This document shows positions 39,307 to 47,509 of a stretch of 64,000 nucleotides of DNA, one piece after another. The stretch's first letter is position 1. Each line of letters opens with the position of its first letter. The notes beneath the pieces are model-generated. The model ran no database searches, was not told the DNA's origin, and worked only from the letters and a program-made list of their open reading frames with translations. The stretch is from Nostoc sp. CHAB 5834 (GTDB taxonomy: Bacteria > Cyanobacteriota > Cyanobacteriia > Cyanobacteriales > Nostocaceae). The DNA is taken from positions 1 to 64,000 of the forward strand of contig JAIVFU010000008.1 in NCBI GenBank assembly GCA_020829485.1, given 5' to 3'. The position numbers were made by a program, and so were the translations under genes.

Positions 39307-40302
39307 ATGCAAAATTTGCCTAATTTCCGCGATTACTATGAGATTTTGGGAGTATCTAAAGACGCTTCTGGTGAGGAAATTAAAAAAGTTTATCGGCGTT
39401 TAGCAAGGCAATATCACCCCGATCTGAATCCGGGTAACAAAGAATCTGAGGAAAAATTTAAGGATATTGGCGAGGCTTATGAAGTCCTTTCAGACTCAGC
39501 CAAGCGATCGCAATACGACCAGTTTAGCCGCTACTGGAAACAAAAAGGCTTTGCGGGCAACAAACAGACACCAAAGGCTAAAACCTGGCAGAGTGGCGCT
39601 AGCGGGAGCAACGGCAATCAGGACGTAGATCCAAGCCAATTCTCTGATTTTGAAAGCTTTATTAATCAAGTTATCGGCGTTAAAAATAAAAATACGGCAA
39701 GTAAGTCCAATATTGACAATAATACTGATCCGTTTCGTTCCCCCAGAACAAAAGTTGTCTATACCGCTAACGATCCACCTCGCACTACCCGTCGAGATAT
39801 AGAAGCCAGATTAACGCTTCCACTAGAAAAAGCTTATCAAGGTGGTAATGAACGCATTCGTTTGGAAGATGGGCGATCGCTAGAAGTTACTATGCCTCCA
39901 GGTATGGTAACAGGTCAAACCATCCGTTTGCGGAACCAAGGCGTTGATGGTGGCGATTTATACTTAAAGATTACTGTTAATCCTCATCCATTATTTAAGC
40001 TAGATGGTTTAAATATCCTCTGCCAAGTACCAGTTACTCCTACTGAGGCAGTTTTGGGAGGACAGGTAGAAGCACCAACTCTCGATGGCCCTGTAAAAAT
40101 GACCATCCCTCAAGGAGTTAGGTCTGGTCAAAAATTCCGGCTAGGGAATAAAGGCTACCCCAGTGATGATGGCAAACGTGGCGATCAATTAGTGGAAATT
40201 CAAATAGTTACCCCAAAAAATATTAGTCAAGAAGAACGGGAACTTTACGAAAAATTGCGGCAAATTGAAACTTTTAAACCCCGTGCTGATTTATTGAGTT
40301 AG
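39307..40302 (+). CDS. dnaJ: DnaJ/CbpA-type co-chaperone without zinc finger
   Basis: 331 residues. J-domain 8-75 with HPD at 37-39, a G/S/N-rich linker (about 85-150), then the two C-terminal peptide-binding domains ([64 protein letters not shown]). There are no CxxCxGxG repeats, so it is a type II (CbpA-like) J-protein. It stimulates Hsp70 ATPase. It follows dnaK on the same strand after 156 bp of repeat-containing spacer. Confidence 0.93.
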   Translation: MQNLPNFRDYYEILGVSKDASGEEIKKVYRRLARQYHPDLNPGNKESEEKFKDIGEAYEVLSDSAKRSQYDQFSRYWKQKGFAGNKQTPKAKTWQSGASGSNGNQDVDPSQFSDFESFINQVIGVKNKNTASKSNIDNNTDPFRSPRTKVVYTANDPPRTTRRDIEARLTLPLEKAYQGGNERIRLEDGRSLEVTMPPGMVTGQTIRLRNQGVDGGDLYLKITVNPHPLFKLDGLNILCQVPVTPTEAVLGGQVEAPTLDGPVKMTIPQGVRSGQKFRLGNKGYPSDDGKRGDQLVEIQIVTPKNISQEERELYEKLRQIETFKPRADLLS

Positions 40303-40455
40303 GCAAGCGATCGCATATCCAGCTATTGACAAAAATAATTTGTAATTAATGGTACAAATCCCTTAATTTATCAATGGAGAAAAAATGTAATCAATATTTC
40401 AAGCCCTCTCATTTATTCGTAGAGACTTAACTATGAATTACGATTTATTTTGACC

Positions 40456-40909
40456 TCAGCCTTCATCTGGAAAAATAGTTTCTATATCTTGTGAGCCGTG
40501 CAATATACCTGTAATTTCTATACCTTCGTCTATTGGGCGATAAAAAATTAAATAATTTTTTACCGGAAAACTTCGCAAAAAAGGTGCTAATTCAGACCGT
40601 TCTCTGCCCATTTGGGGAAATTTAGCCAGTTTTGGAAAACTTTCTCGCAGAGTATCAAAAAGTCTATTAGCAGCTTTTAAATTATTTGGCGCTACATATT
40701 TCCACATATTTTCAATATCTTGGGCTGCTTCTGACTTTTCACGGGATCTGGAAAACCTCTCTCTAAATCTCTCTCCTTGCAGGAGAGAGACTTTGAATGT
40801 TCCCCCTTCCCGCATCGGGAAGGGGGTTAGGGGGTTAGGTTTTCGTGGGTTTTTCCAGATGACGTGAAAAGTGAGGCGCTGCTTGGGTAGAAATCCGAAA
40901 TCGACTCAT
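40456..40909 (-). pseudogene. ParE/RelE-type toxin, interrupted near its start by a MITE
   Basis: Original start is ATG 40909, overlapping the antitoxin stop by 4 bp: MSRFRISTQA. A 147-bp element (40731-40877) with 7-bp duplication GCTGCTT follows. Removing the element and one duplication gives MSRFRISTQAAQDIENMW, which runs straight into the rest: KYVAPNNLKAANRLFDTLRE, FPQMGRERSELAPFLRSFPV, NYLIFYRPIDEGIEITGILH, ending at 40456. A frame starting inside the element (near 40815) adds about 28 foreign residues to the toxin body, so a chimeric protein is possible but probably inactive. Confidence 0.85.
40731..40877 (+). mobile_element. 147-bp MITE inside a ParE toxin gene
   Basis: Ends CTGACTTTTCACGGGATCTGG and the complement of CCAGATGACGTGAAAAGTGAGG form an imperfect inverted repeat of more than 20 bp. 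GCTGCTT is duplicated at 40724-40730 and 40878-40884. Contains two GC-rich palindromes (CTCTCCTTGCAGGAGAGAG; CCCCTTCCCGCATCGGGAAG). Non-coding on its own. Confidence 0.85.
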
Positions 40910-41265
40910 AAAGAATCGCTGTCAGTCAATTTTTCCTGCCCTCGTGCTTTAATATTTGCAAAAAAAGCCGAAAGTGACTCGTCATTATATTCAGTATACT
41001 GGCCGCTCTCAAGTTGCTTAATCCCAATGTCGATCTGAGTGCGTAACGCTTCTAGCTTGAATTTTTCGAGTTCTTCCTCAAGACGAGCGAGTTTATCTAT
41101 CATCTGCTGAAACGCTTGCGCTTCATGTACCACAACCTCCGCTTTCCCATTTACAGTTAGTACAAGTGGCGACTTTGTGGACTTGATCCGCTCTAGGTAA
41201 TCCTTGGCATTGCGCTTGAAATCCGTGAGAGTTTGAATATTTTCGAGATTAATTTTGATATCCAT
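40906..41265 (-). CDS. Phd/YefM-family antitoxin
   Basis: 119 residues. The N-terminal Phd/YefM fold (IQTLTDFKRNAKDYLERIKSTKSPLVLTVNGKAEVVV, about 9-47) binds operator DNA. The C-terminal half is a long charged helix that would wrap the toxin. Its TGA overlaps the ATG of the downstream ParE-type toxin, which is interrupted by a MITE. If the toxin is dead, this is an orphan antitoxin that may still autoregulate. Confidence 0.85.
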   Translation of the reverse strand: MDIKINLENIQTLTDFKRNAKDYLERIKSTKSPLVLTVNGKAEVVVHEAQAFQQMIDKLARLEEELEKFKLEALRTQIDIGIKQLESGQYTEYNDESLSAFFANIKARGQEKLTDSDSL

Positions 41266-41370
41266 CGCATTTAATTCAATGCTTTATAAAATATTTTATC
41301 AAATACTTGACCTGCTCTGTCTTCTTCCGTCTTTGCCAATCACAAAGGATTTAGAATATAAAAAATATCT

Positions 41371-41934
41371 TTGAGCAAGGTGACTCAAACAGCCGTGAAT
41401 GACAACGGGGCAATGCCACAAAGCAGTAAACCAACTTATTACTCCCTGCTAGGACTGCATCCCTCGGCATCGGTAATCGACATTCGTCGTGCTTATAGGC
41501 AACTGAGCAAACGCTATCATCCTGACACTACAGATTTGCCTACTGCGATCGCCACTCTCAAATTTCAGCAAATCAACGAAGCCTACGCTACCCTTAGCCA
41601 TCCAGAACGGCGCTTGGGCTATGATTCAAAAATTGGCTATTCTCGCTTTGCGGTGATTCAACCACCTCCTGACTTGAACCGTCCCGTCTCGCGTCATGAC
41701 TGGTCAAAATCAGCTTACCTCGATGCGAGCGATCGCCCCCTCTCATCTGGCGAAATTTTTGCTTTATTTATGCTGGTGTTAACATTTGTAGGTTGTGTGA
41801 TACTAGCAATTGCCATTGGCTTAACTCGTGGTGAGACTGCGATCCATTCGCCTTTTCTACAGCCAACTCCATCTGTACAACAACAAATTACCCATGTATT
41901 GCAACTAATTACCCCTATAGTAATTAAAAACTAA
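41371..41934 (+). CDS. J-domain membrane protein
   Basis: 187 residues from TTG 41371; GTG 41380 or ATG 41413 are also possible starts. J-domain about 20-92 with HPD at 50-52 (LSKRYHPDTTDLP) and QQINEAYATLSHPERRLGYD. One membrane helix at about 128-150 (IFALFMLVLTFVGCVILAIA), then a short tail. Probably recruits an Hsp70 to the membrane face. It belongs to a conserved group of small cyanobacterial J-proteins and is followed by the DUF3143 gene after 38 bp. Confidence 0.87.
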   Translation: MSKVTQTAVNDNGAMPQSSKPTYYSLLGLHPSASVIDIRRAYRQLSKRYHPDTTDLPTAIATLKFQQINEAYATLSHPERRLGYDSKIGYSRFAVIQPPPDLNRPVSRHDWSKSAYLDASDRPLSSGEIFALFMLVLTFVGCVILAIAIGLTRGETAIHSPFLQPTPSVQQQITHVLQLITPIVIKN

Positions 41935-41972
41935 AAAATTTCCTAATCCAAAATCTCAAATCCAAAATTCCT

Positions 41973-42245
41973 ATGCCTCTTCTTCCCTCTGATACCCCCT
42001 TATATAATCATCCCCTGCCACAAATTGAACAGTGGTTAAAAGACCAAGGCTGTCAACAAGACGACACACAGAGGCATTGCTGGCATATACAGCGCCCTAG
42101 TTGGAAAGCTGAACTATGGCTCGATGTTGAGCAAATCGTAGTGCGATATGTCCAATCTGGGGAAAATGGGCAAGATATCCAACGTTCATTTAAGTATTCT
42201 CTTAGTCGGGATGATGTAGAACAAGCGGTGTTTTCTGGGCCATAG
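41973..42245 (+). CDS. DUF3143 family protein
   Basis: 90 residues: LPSDTPLYNHPLPQIEQWLKD, HCWHIQRPSWKAELWLDVEQ, VRYV, FKYSLSRDDVEQAVFSGP. This matches the cyanobacterial/plastid DUF3143 family, whose function is not established. Sits right after the membrane J-protein gene, and the two are probably cotranscribed. Confidence 0.85.
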   Translation: MPLLPSDTPLYNHPLPQIEQWLKDQGCQQDDTQRHCWHIQRPSWKAELWLDVEQIVVRYVQSGENGQDIQRSFKYSLSRDDVEQAVFSGP

Positions 42246-42355
42246 GGAAGTGCTGAGTCCAATTCATGGTAAAAATGTGATTGCCAATCTTGTAAGGTAT
42301 AGGTGACAAAAGCGATCGCTTACAATTAAAGTTACTCCTACTCCGACAAAAATCT

Positions 42356-42646
42356 ATGCAAATCGTTCTGCCACCTGAAGTAGAAGCGCTAGTTCAACGT
42401 CAACTCACTAGCGGTAAATATCAGAACGCGATCGCAGTTATTCTTGCAGGCATAAAACTCTTGGAACAGCAAGAAGACATTTATCAAGGACGACTACAAG
42501 ACTTGCAGCAAGAAGCGCGTATTGGGTGGGAAGCCTCCGGGCGGGGTGAAGTTGTTGATGGCTTGACTGCAATGGCTCAAATTCGCGCCAATGTGCGTAG
42601 TTTACCGCCGCAGGCATCGCGCTACGGTGTTTCAGACGAAGCATGA
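42356..42646 (+). CDS. ParD-like ribbon-helix-helix antitoxin
   Basis: 96 residues. The N-terminal ribbon-helix-helix part (MQIVLPPEVEALVQRQLTSG) is followed by KYQNAIAVILAGIKLLEQQE and a helical toxin-binding tail. The last codons (ASRYGVSDEA) come from a small repeated sequence seen widely in Nostoc genomes. Stop overlaps the toxin start by 4 bp. Antitoxin and repressor of its own operon. Confidence 0.85.
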   Translation: MQIVLPPEVEALVQRQLTSGKYQNAIAVILAGIKLLEQQEDIYQGRLQDLQQEARIGWEASGRGEVVDGLTAMAQIRANVRSLPPQASRYGVSDEA

Positions 42647-42951
42647 CCGCACAATTTCGCCTTACCAAACCCGCAATTCAAGACATTGAGCAGATAGCTA
42701 ATTACATTGCTAGACAATCTGGCTTGGCTCAGTCTGAGGATTTTTTAAGTAAGCTGGACGCGAAATTTGCCCAAATTGCTCAGTTTCCTCGTCTCGGACG
42801 ACTACGTGATGAAATTTTACCCGGTATCCGTAGCCTCTCAATAGACAATTACCTCATCCTCTACATGCCCATAGGGCAAGATGTGGAGATTTTTCGTGTT
42901 GTTAGTGGCTATCGAGATATAAAAGCCCTATTTCACGACTCTGATTCTTGA
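42643..42951 (+). CDS. ParE-type toxin
   Basis: 102 residues, complete ParE/RelE fold: FRLTKPAIQDIEQIANYIAR, FPRLGRLRDEILPGIRSLSI, NYLILYMPIGQDVEIFRVVS and GYRDIKALF. ParE toxins usually poison DNA gyrase. Pairs with the ParD-like gene just upstream; this module looks intact. Confidence 0.88.
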   Translation: MTAQFRLTKPAIQDIEQIANYIARQSGLAQSEDFLSKLDAKFAQIAQFPRLGRLRDEILPGIRSLSIDNYLILYMPIGQDVEIFRVVSGYRDIKALFHDSDS

Positions 42952-42952
42952 T

Positions 42953-43702
42953 TTACACTTTACCAAATCGCCGTTCGCGTTGTTGGTAGGCACATAAGGC
43001 GCGGTGAAACTCAGCCCGGTCAAAATCGGGCCAGAGAGCATCGGTAATGTAAATTTCTCCATAAGCCATTTGCCAGAGAAGAAAATTTGAGAGGCGCATT
43101 TCTCCACTGGTGCGAATTAACAAATCTGGGTCAATAATTCCGGCTGTGTACAAGTGGCTCTCAAAGACCTGTTCATTAATTTCATCGGGTTGTAGCAGAC
43201 CTTGCTGGACTTGTTTTGCGATCGCCTGACAAGCTTGTAAAATCTCTTGCCGTCCGCCATAATTAGTTGCTACTGAAAATTGAATACCACCATTATCCTT
43301 GGTTGCTTCCATTGAACGGGATATTTCTTGTTGCAGCGATGGTGGCAGGGCTTGCAAATTTCCCACAAACTTAATTTGCACATTCTCTTCGACCATTTCC
43401 CGCAGTTCTTGGCGCAAAACTCTTTGAAACAGAGTCATCAAAAAATCCACTTCTTCCTGCGGCCTTTTCCAGTTCTCCGTTGAAAAAGCATAAGCCGTCA
43501 GCGCCTGAATTCCCCAATCCTGACAGCAGCGAAGTAAATCCTTGAGAGCATCTACTCCTCGTTTATGGCCCATAATCCGAGGTAAACCCTGACGTTTAGC
43601 CCATCGACCATTGCCATCCATAATCACCGCAACGTGCTGTGGCAATAGTTCTCGTTTTAAATCAGTAGGCAAATCTTGCAGTTTAGTTTGTTGTGCTGTC
43701 AT
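42953..43702 (-). CDS. uppS: Isoprenyl (undecaprenyl) diphosphate synthase
   Basis: 249 residues, cis-prenyltransferase. [16 protein letters not shown] with catalytic D29, [10 protein letters not shown], and [20 protein letters not shown], the diphosphate-binding end. Makes the C55 carrier for peptidoglycan and other glycans. Its start overlaps the cdaA stop by 4 bp, so the two genes are translationally coupled. Confidence 0.96.
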   Translation of the reverse strand: MTAQQTKLQDLPTDLKRELLPQHVAVIMDGNGRWAKRQGLPRIMGHKRGVDALKDLLRCCQDWGIQALTAYAFSTENWKRPQEEVDFLMTLFQRVLRQELREMVEENVQIKFVGNLQALPPSLQQEISRSMEATKDNGGIQFSVATNYGGRQEILQACQAIAKQVQQGLLQPDEINEQVFESHLYTAGIIDPDLLIRTSGEMRLSNFLLWQMAYGEIYITDALWPDFDRAEFHRALCAYQQRERRFGKV

Positions 43703-44622
43703 TTTTTATCTCGAGAAGCGGTCGATGGTAATCTGAGTAAACGTGAAACCAGTGCTAGTGTCTTCCCACCTATCCGACGAACAAAACTCAATAGACCAGG
43801 AGCAACAGCTTCCCTATCCACCGTTGGAGACAAAAGAACCTCTAATGACTCTTTCAGCTTCCTAATCGTCAGAGGTCTATTTAGGGTTCCCCGTTCCGCT
43901 AAGGAAATGGAACCCGTTTCTTCAGACACAACGACACAAATGCAATTTTCGACCCGCTCAGTAATTCCCATTGCCGCCCGGTGGCGTGTTCCCAACTGGC
44001 GCGAGGCTGTGCGTCCCGAAAGTGGTAAAATTATACCCGATGAGATGATCCGCGATCCGCGAATTAATGTTGCCCCATCGTGTAACAAAGTCTTCGGCTG
44101 AAAAATTGTCTGGATTAGTTCTTTAGAAACCTCCGCATTTAGCTTTACTCCTGGCACAGAAAAATCTCGCTCATCAATTGGCCCTGTGGTTTCCACAATT
44201 AGTAAAGCTCCAATGCGGTTTTTTGACAATTCTTTAACAGCCTCAACAATTTCATCAATTACACTATCAGATTTGGGGATTGCCAGCCGATCAGGTTGAA
44301 ACAACTGGCGGAATTCGCCACGCCCCAATTGTTCCAAAAACCGCCGAAACTCAGACTGTAAAGCAACTGCCATCGCTACAGCACAACCAATCACCAACTT
44401 TTCCAATACAAAACTTAGCAGAGGTAGTCCTAATCTGCCACTTAGTGCGGAGGCTAGCATTAAGATAATGAATCCCCTCACCATCCACAGTGTCCGGCGC
44501 TCACTAATAATAACTAGTATCATGTACGTCAGCGCCAGCACTAACACAATATCCAGAGTCCCAAGTAGCAAGGACTGTGACCATCCTAGGTTTATCAGCC
44601 GTTGCTTCCACCAATCTCTCAT
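43699..44622 (-). CDS. cdaA: Diadenylate cyclase (c-di-AMP synthase) CdaA
   Basis: 307 residues. About three N-terminal membrane helices (15-90), then a DisA_N/DAC domain (about 110-270) with [14 protein letters not shown] (DGA) and [13 protein letters not shown] (RHR), the two catalytic motifs. Condenses two ATP into c-di-AMP at the membrane, which in cyanobacteria affects K+ balance and night survival. Overlaps uppS by 4 bp, a pairing conserved in cyanobacteria. Confidence 0.95.
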   Translation of the reverse strand: MRDWWKQRLINLGWSQSLLLGTLDIVLVLALTYMILVIISERRTLWMVRGFIILMLASALSGRLGLPLLSFVLEKLVIGCAVAMAVALQSEFRRFLEQLGRGEFRQLFQPDRLAIPKSDSVIDEIVEAVKELSKNRIGALLIVETTGPIDERDFSVPGVKLNAEVSKELIQTIFQPKTLLHDGATLIRGSRIISSGIILPLSGRTASRQLGTRHRAAMGITERVENCICVVVSEETGSISLAERGTLNRPLTIRKLKESLEVLLSPTVDREAVAPGLLSFVRRIGGKTLALVSRLLRLPSTASRDKK

Positions 44623-44685
44623 GACATCTGGATTACACTTTTGCCTCTAATTACAGTTAGTCATTTGTCATTTGTCATTTGTTAT

Positions 44686-44806
44686 TAAACCGCGTCTACT
44701 GTGAAAACCGTAGTTTTTTGTAATGAGGCTAAAGCTCAAAACTCAAGCCACGACAGAATAATATACTCTCTTCAAAAACTCTAGGTTTCAAAATAGACGG
44801 GGTTTA
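44686..44806 (+). mobile_element. MITE-like element, family A copy 2
   Basis: TAAACCGCGTCTACTGTGAA on the left and the complement of TAAACCCCGTCTATTTTGAA on the right, 121 bp in all. The inverted ends match those of the element at 25531-25710, while the middles differ. Non-coding, between lysA and cdaA. Confidence 0.65.
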
Positions 44807-44842
44807 GCTCCTAGCTAATGACCAATGACCAAGGACAAATGA

Positions 44843-46252
44843 CTATTTCTTTAGCCTTTCTGGTAGGCGATCTTGTCGAATTAAGTCTTGATAAGTTTCA
44901 CGTTGCAAAATTAAATTTGCTTCGCCATTCGCCACCACAACTGCTGCCGGTCGCGGCAAGCGGTTGTAGTTAGATGCCATACTGTAATTGTACGCACCAG
45001 TTCCCATAACTACGAGAATATCTCCTGGTTCAGTCTTTGGAAGTAGTGCATTCTTAATCAGAATATCTCCTGATTCACAATGTTTACCAGCAATTGTGAC
45101 TGTTTCGGTTAAGGGAGAAGACATTTTATTGGCAACTACTGCCCGATAAACCGATTGGTAAGTAATGGGGCGGGGATTATCAGACATTCCCCCATCGATC
45201 GCTACGTAGGTACGAATTTCTGGGATAACTTTGGATGAACCAATAGTATAAGCAGTGACGCAAGCTGTGGCAATTAGCGATCGCCCCGGTTCACACAATA
45301 ATTTTGGCAAAGGTAAATTTTCGGCGGCACAAGCTTCTTGGATCACTTCACAAATGGGTTTTACCCACTCTTCAATGCTAGGGGGATCGTCTGATTCTAT
45401 ATACTTAATCCCCAAACCGCCACCAACATTTAACTCTGTAATATTTAAACCATACTTCGCGGCATCCCGCAGCCATTGCACCATAAGAGAGGCCAAATCT
45501 TGATGCGGTTGGCGCTCAAAAATTTGGGAACCGATATGAGCATGTAAACCTACGCAGTTAAGAGCAGATTGCTTGCTTACAAAAGTAAACAATTCATCTA
45601 GCTGATTGGGATCAAAGCCAAATTTACTATCTAGTTGTCCCGTGCGGATATATTCGTGCGTATGACATTCGATACCTGGAGTCAAACGCAGCATAATTCG
45701 AGGTTTTTGTAGAGTTGTATATAACTTCTCCACAATTTCTACTATAGTGCGTAACTCGTGCCAGTTATCCACCACAATGGTGCAACCGGATTCTATAGCA
45801 AAAATTAGTTCTTCACGAGACTTGTTATTGTTATGGAGGTAGATTTTATCAGCACTGACACCCGCTTGTAAGGCAGTGTAGAGTTCTCCCCCAGATGCTA
45901 CATCGATTCCTAAACCCTCAGAAGCGGCGATCGCACAAACTGCTAAACAATTCCAAGCTTTTGAAGCGTACAATACTTGAGATTCGCCCTTATAGTATTG
46001 CTTGAAAGCATCTCGGTATTGCTGACAAGCCGAACGCAAGGTTTCTTCATCTAAAATATATAAAGGTGAACCAAACTGCTCAACTAAAGTTGTGACATCA
46101 CATCCACCAATTTCCAGGGAGTCATGATTCTGAACTTTAGCAGTTAAGGGTAAAAGTTCTTGATTAGGCGAGAGATTCGCGTTGATGTCGTGCCTTTGAG
46201 GTAAATATTGACTTCCAGAATGTTTAACCCCAGTGGGGTGAGTCGATACCAT
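44843..46252 (-). CDS. lysA: Diaminopimelate decarboxylase
   Basis: 469 residues, fold-type III PLP enzyme that turns meso-diaminopimelate into lysine, the last step of the pathway. PLP lysine K98 in VLYASKAWNC, HAHIGSQI, GGGLGIKY, EPGRSLIA and the C-terminal CESGDI and MGTGAYN. The N-terminal 45 residues are extra and weakly conserved. No lysine riboswitch is visible in the 90 bp upstream. Divergent from rimI. Confidence 0.96.
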   Translation of the reverse strand: MVSTHPTGVKHSGSQYLPQRHDINANLSPNQELLPLTAKVQNHDSLEIGGCDVTTLVEQFGSPLYILDEETLRSACQQYRDAFKQYYKGESQVLYASKAWNCLAVCAIAASEGLGIDVASGGELYTALQAGVSADKIYLHNNNKSREELIFAIESGCTIVVDNWHELRTIVEIVEKLYTTLQKPRIMLRLTPGIECHTHEYIRTGQLDSKFGFDPNQLDELFTFVSKQSALNCVGLHAHIGSQIFERQPHQDLASLMVQWLRDAAKYGLNITELNVGGGLGIKYIESDDPPSIEEWVKPICEVIQEACAAENLPLPKLLCEPGRSLIATACVTAYTIGSSKVIPEIRTYVAIDGGMSDNPRPITYQSVYRAVVANKMSSPLTETVTIAGKHCESGDILIKNALLPKTEPGDILVVMGTGAYNYSMASNYNRLPRPAAVVVANGEANLILQRETYQDLIRQDRLPERLKK

Positions 46253-46344
46253 AACTATAAAAGTTTTCCTTGTTCAAACTACGGGCTTTGAATTTGTCTC
46301 CCGATTCCCAGTGTACAAAGGGTTTGTAATCTTATTCAATAAAT

Positions 46345-46896
46345 GTGATCTCATTAGACTTAGAAATTAAATTACTGACATTAGAAAATCTCAGTGCTAT
46401 TCTGGAACTCGATCAAGCTTGTTTTGGCGGACTTTGGACAATGGAGGGCTACAAACGAGAATTGGATAGCCCCAACAGCGATATACTCGGTTTATTTTCT
46501 CCCTCCTCCACCACAAGTTTGCTAGGAATGGGTTGCTTTTGGTCAATTTTAGATGAAGCTCACATTACAATTTTGGCGGTTCATCCTCAATATCACCGTC
46601 AAGGAATGGGTGCGGCTTTATTATATTCACTCATTAAGACAGCTTGCGATCGCAAAATGGAGCGAGCTACCCTCGAAGTCCGAGCTTCCAACTTAGCGGC
46701 AATATCTTTATATCAAAAATTTGGCTTTCAAACAGCTGGGCGGCGGCGGCGCTACTACCAAGATAACGATGAGGATGCTTTAATCCTTTGGCTCCCAGAT
46801 TTACAACACCGCAAATTTAAAGCAACTTTAGACCAATGGTATTCCATTGTCAGCGATCGCCTCGAAAAATCCTCTTGGCACTTGATTTTTAACTAA
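46345..46896 (+). CDS. rimI: Ribosomal protein S18-alanine N-acetyltransferase
   Basis: 183 residues from GTG 46345; the nearby ATG is followed at once by a stop. GNAT fold: LDQACFGGLWTMEGYKREL, VHPQYHRQGMGAALL (acetyl-CoA loop RxxGxG/A) and LEVRASNLAAISLYQKFGF. Acetylates the S18 N-terminus in bacteria; the family is also near TsaD-linked acetyltransferases. The 25 C-terminal residues extend beyond the usual end (about 150). Confidence 0.87.
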   Translation: MISLDLEIKLLTLENLSAILELDQACFGGLWTMEGYKRELDSPNSDILGLFSPSSTTSLLGMGCFWSILDEAHITILAVHPQYHRQGMGAALLYSLIKTACDRKMERATLEVRASNLAAISLYQKFGFQTAGRRRRYYQDNDEDALILWLPDLQHRKFKATLDQWYSIVSDRLEKSSWHLIFN

Positions 46897-46907
46897 TTCG
46901 TAATTCG

Positions 46908-47077
46908 TAATTAAGTAGAGCGGTGTGAATAATTCAAGGTTTGTAGTGAGGACTTTAGTCCTCTTATGAGGGCTGAAGCCCTCTCTACGAGACGCTACGC
47001 GAACACTACGAACTAATCTCAATATTTTTTACATTACTTAATCTAGTTTGATTTATTCTCACCGACTTACTTAATTA
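46908..47077 (+). mobile_element. 170-bp MITE-like element (full copy)
   Basis: TAATTAAGTAGAGCGGTGTG at the left end pairs imperfectly with the right-end text CACCGACTTACTTAATTA (about 21 of 25 over the ends). Inner palindromes AGGACTTTAGTCCT and AGGGCTGAAGCCCT. Partial copies lie at 25993-26106 and 2686-2730. Non-coding. Confidence 0.75.
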
Positions 47078-47509
47078 CGAATTATTTAAGTGTTGGGCAT
47101 TATTAATTTTGAATTATCGGAGTTTGGATCAGCTTCAGCAAAAAAATGCAACTTTGCTGCACCTATTTTTATATAAATCTTTTATATTAATTATGTATTT
47201 TATAATAAAAACCTATATAAAATATTTTTGCTTGATATTAAAAAATATATATGTTAAATATAAATGTTTGGGATTGAGTGAATAAACTCTCAATGTAAGC
47301 AGTGAACTGTTTGTAATAAATCCCAAAAAGGCTGGTGAACTAAAGCTCCTCAGTACACTAGCCAGATAAGAGTAGTCAATAGTTAACAATTAGCCCATCA
47401 ACTAAAGTCATAGCTTCAGGATGTCTATAATCTGTTATACAGGCATCCAAAAGCTTTGCCTGTGCTAAAATCAGCATACCGGCACGACCGCAGATGATGG
47501 GATAAAGCC
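47078..47509. promoter_or_regulatory. AT-rich leader region of clpC
   Basis: 430 bp of very AT-rich DNA before clpC, with runs such as TATATAAAATATTTTTGC. It must hold the clpC promoter. No CtsR-like or other operator recognised, and no gene. Confidence 0.45.

Noticed and set aside
46253..46344. Lysine riboswitch before lysA
   Set aside because: Only about 90 bp between two divergent genes and no lysine-box fold.
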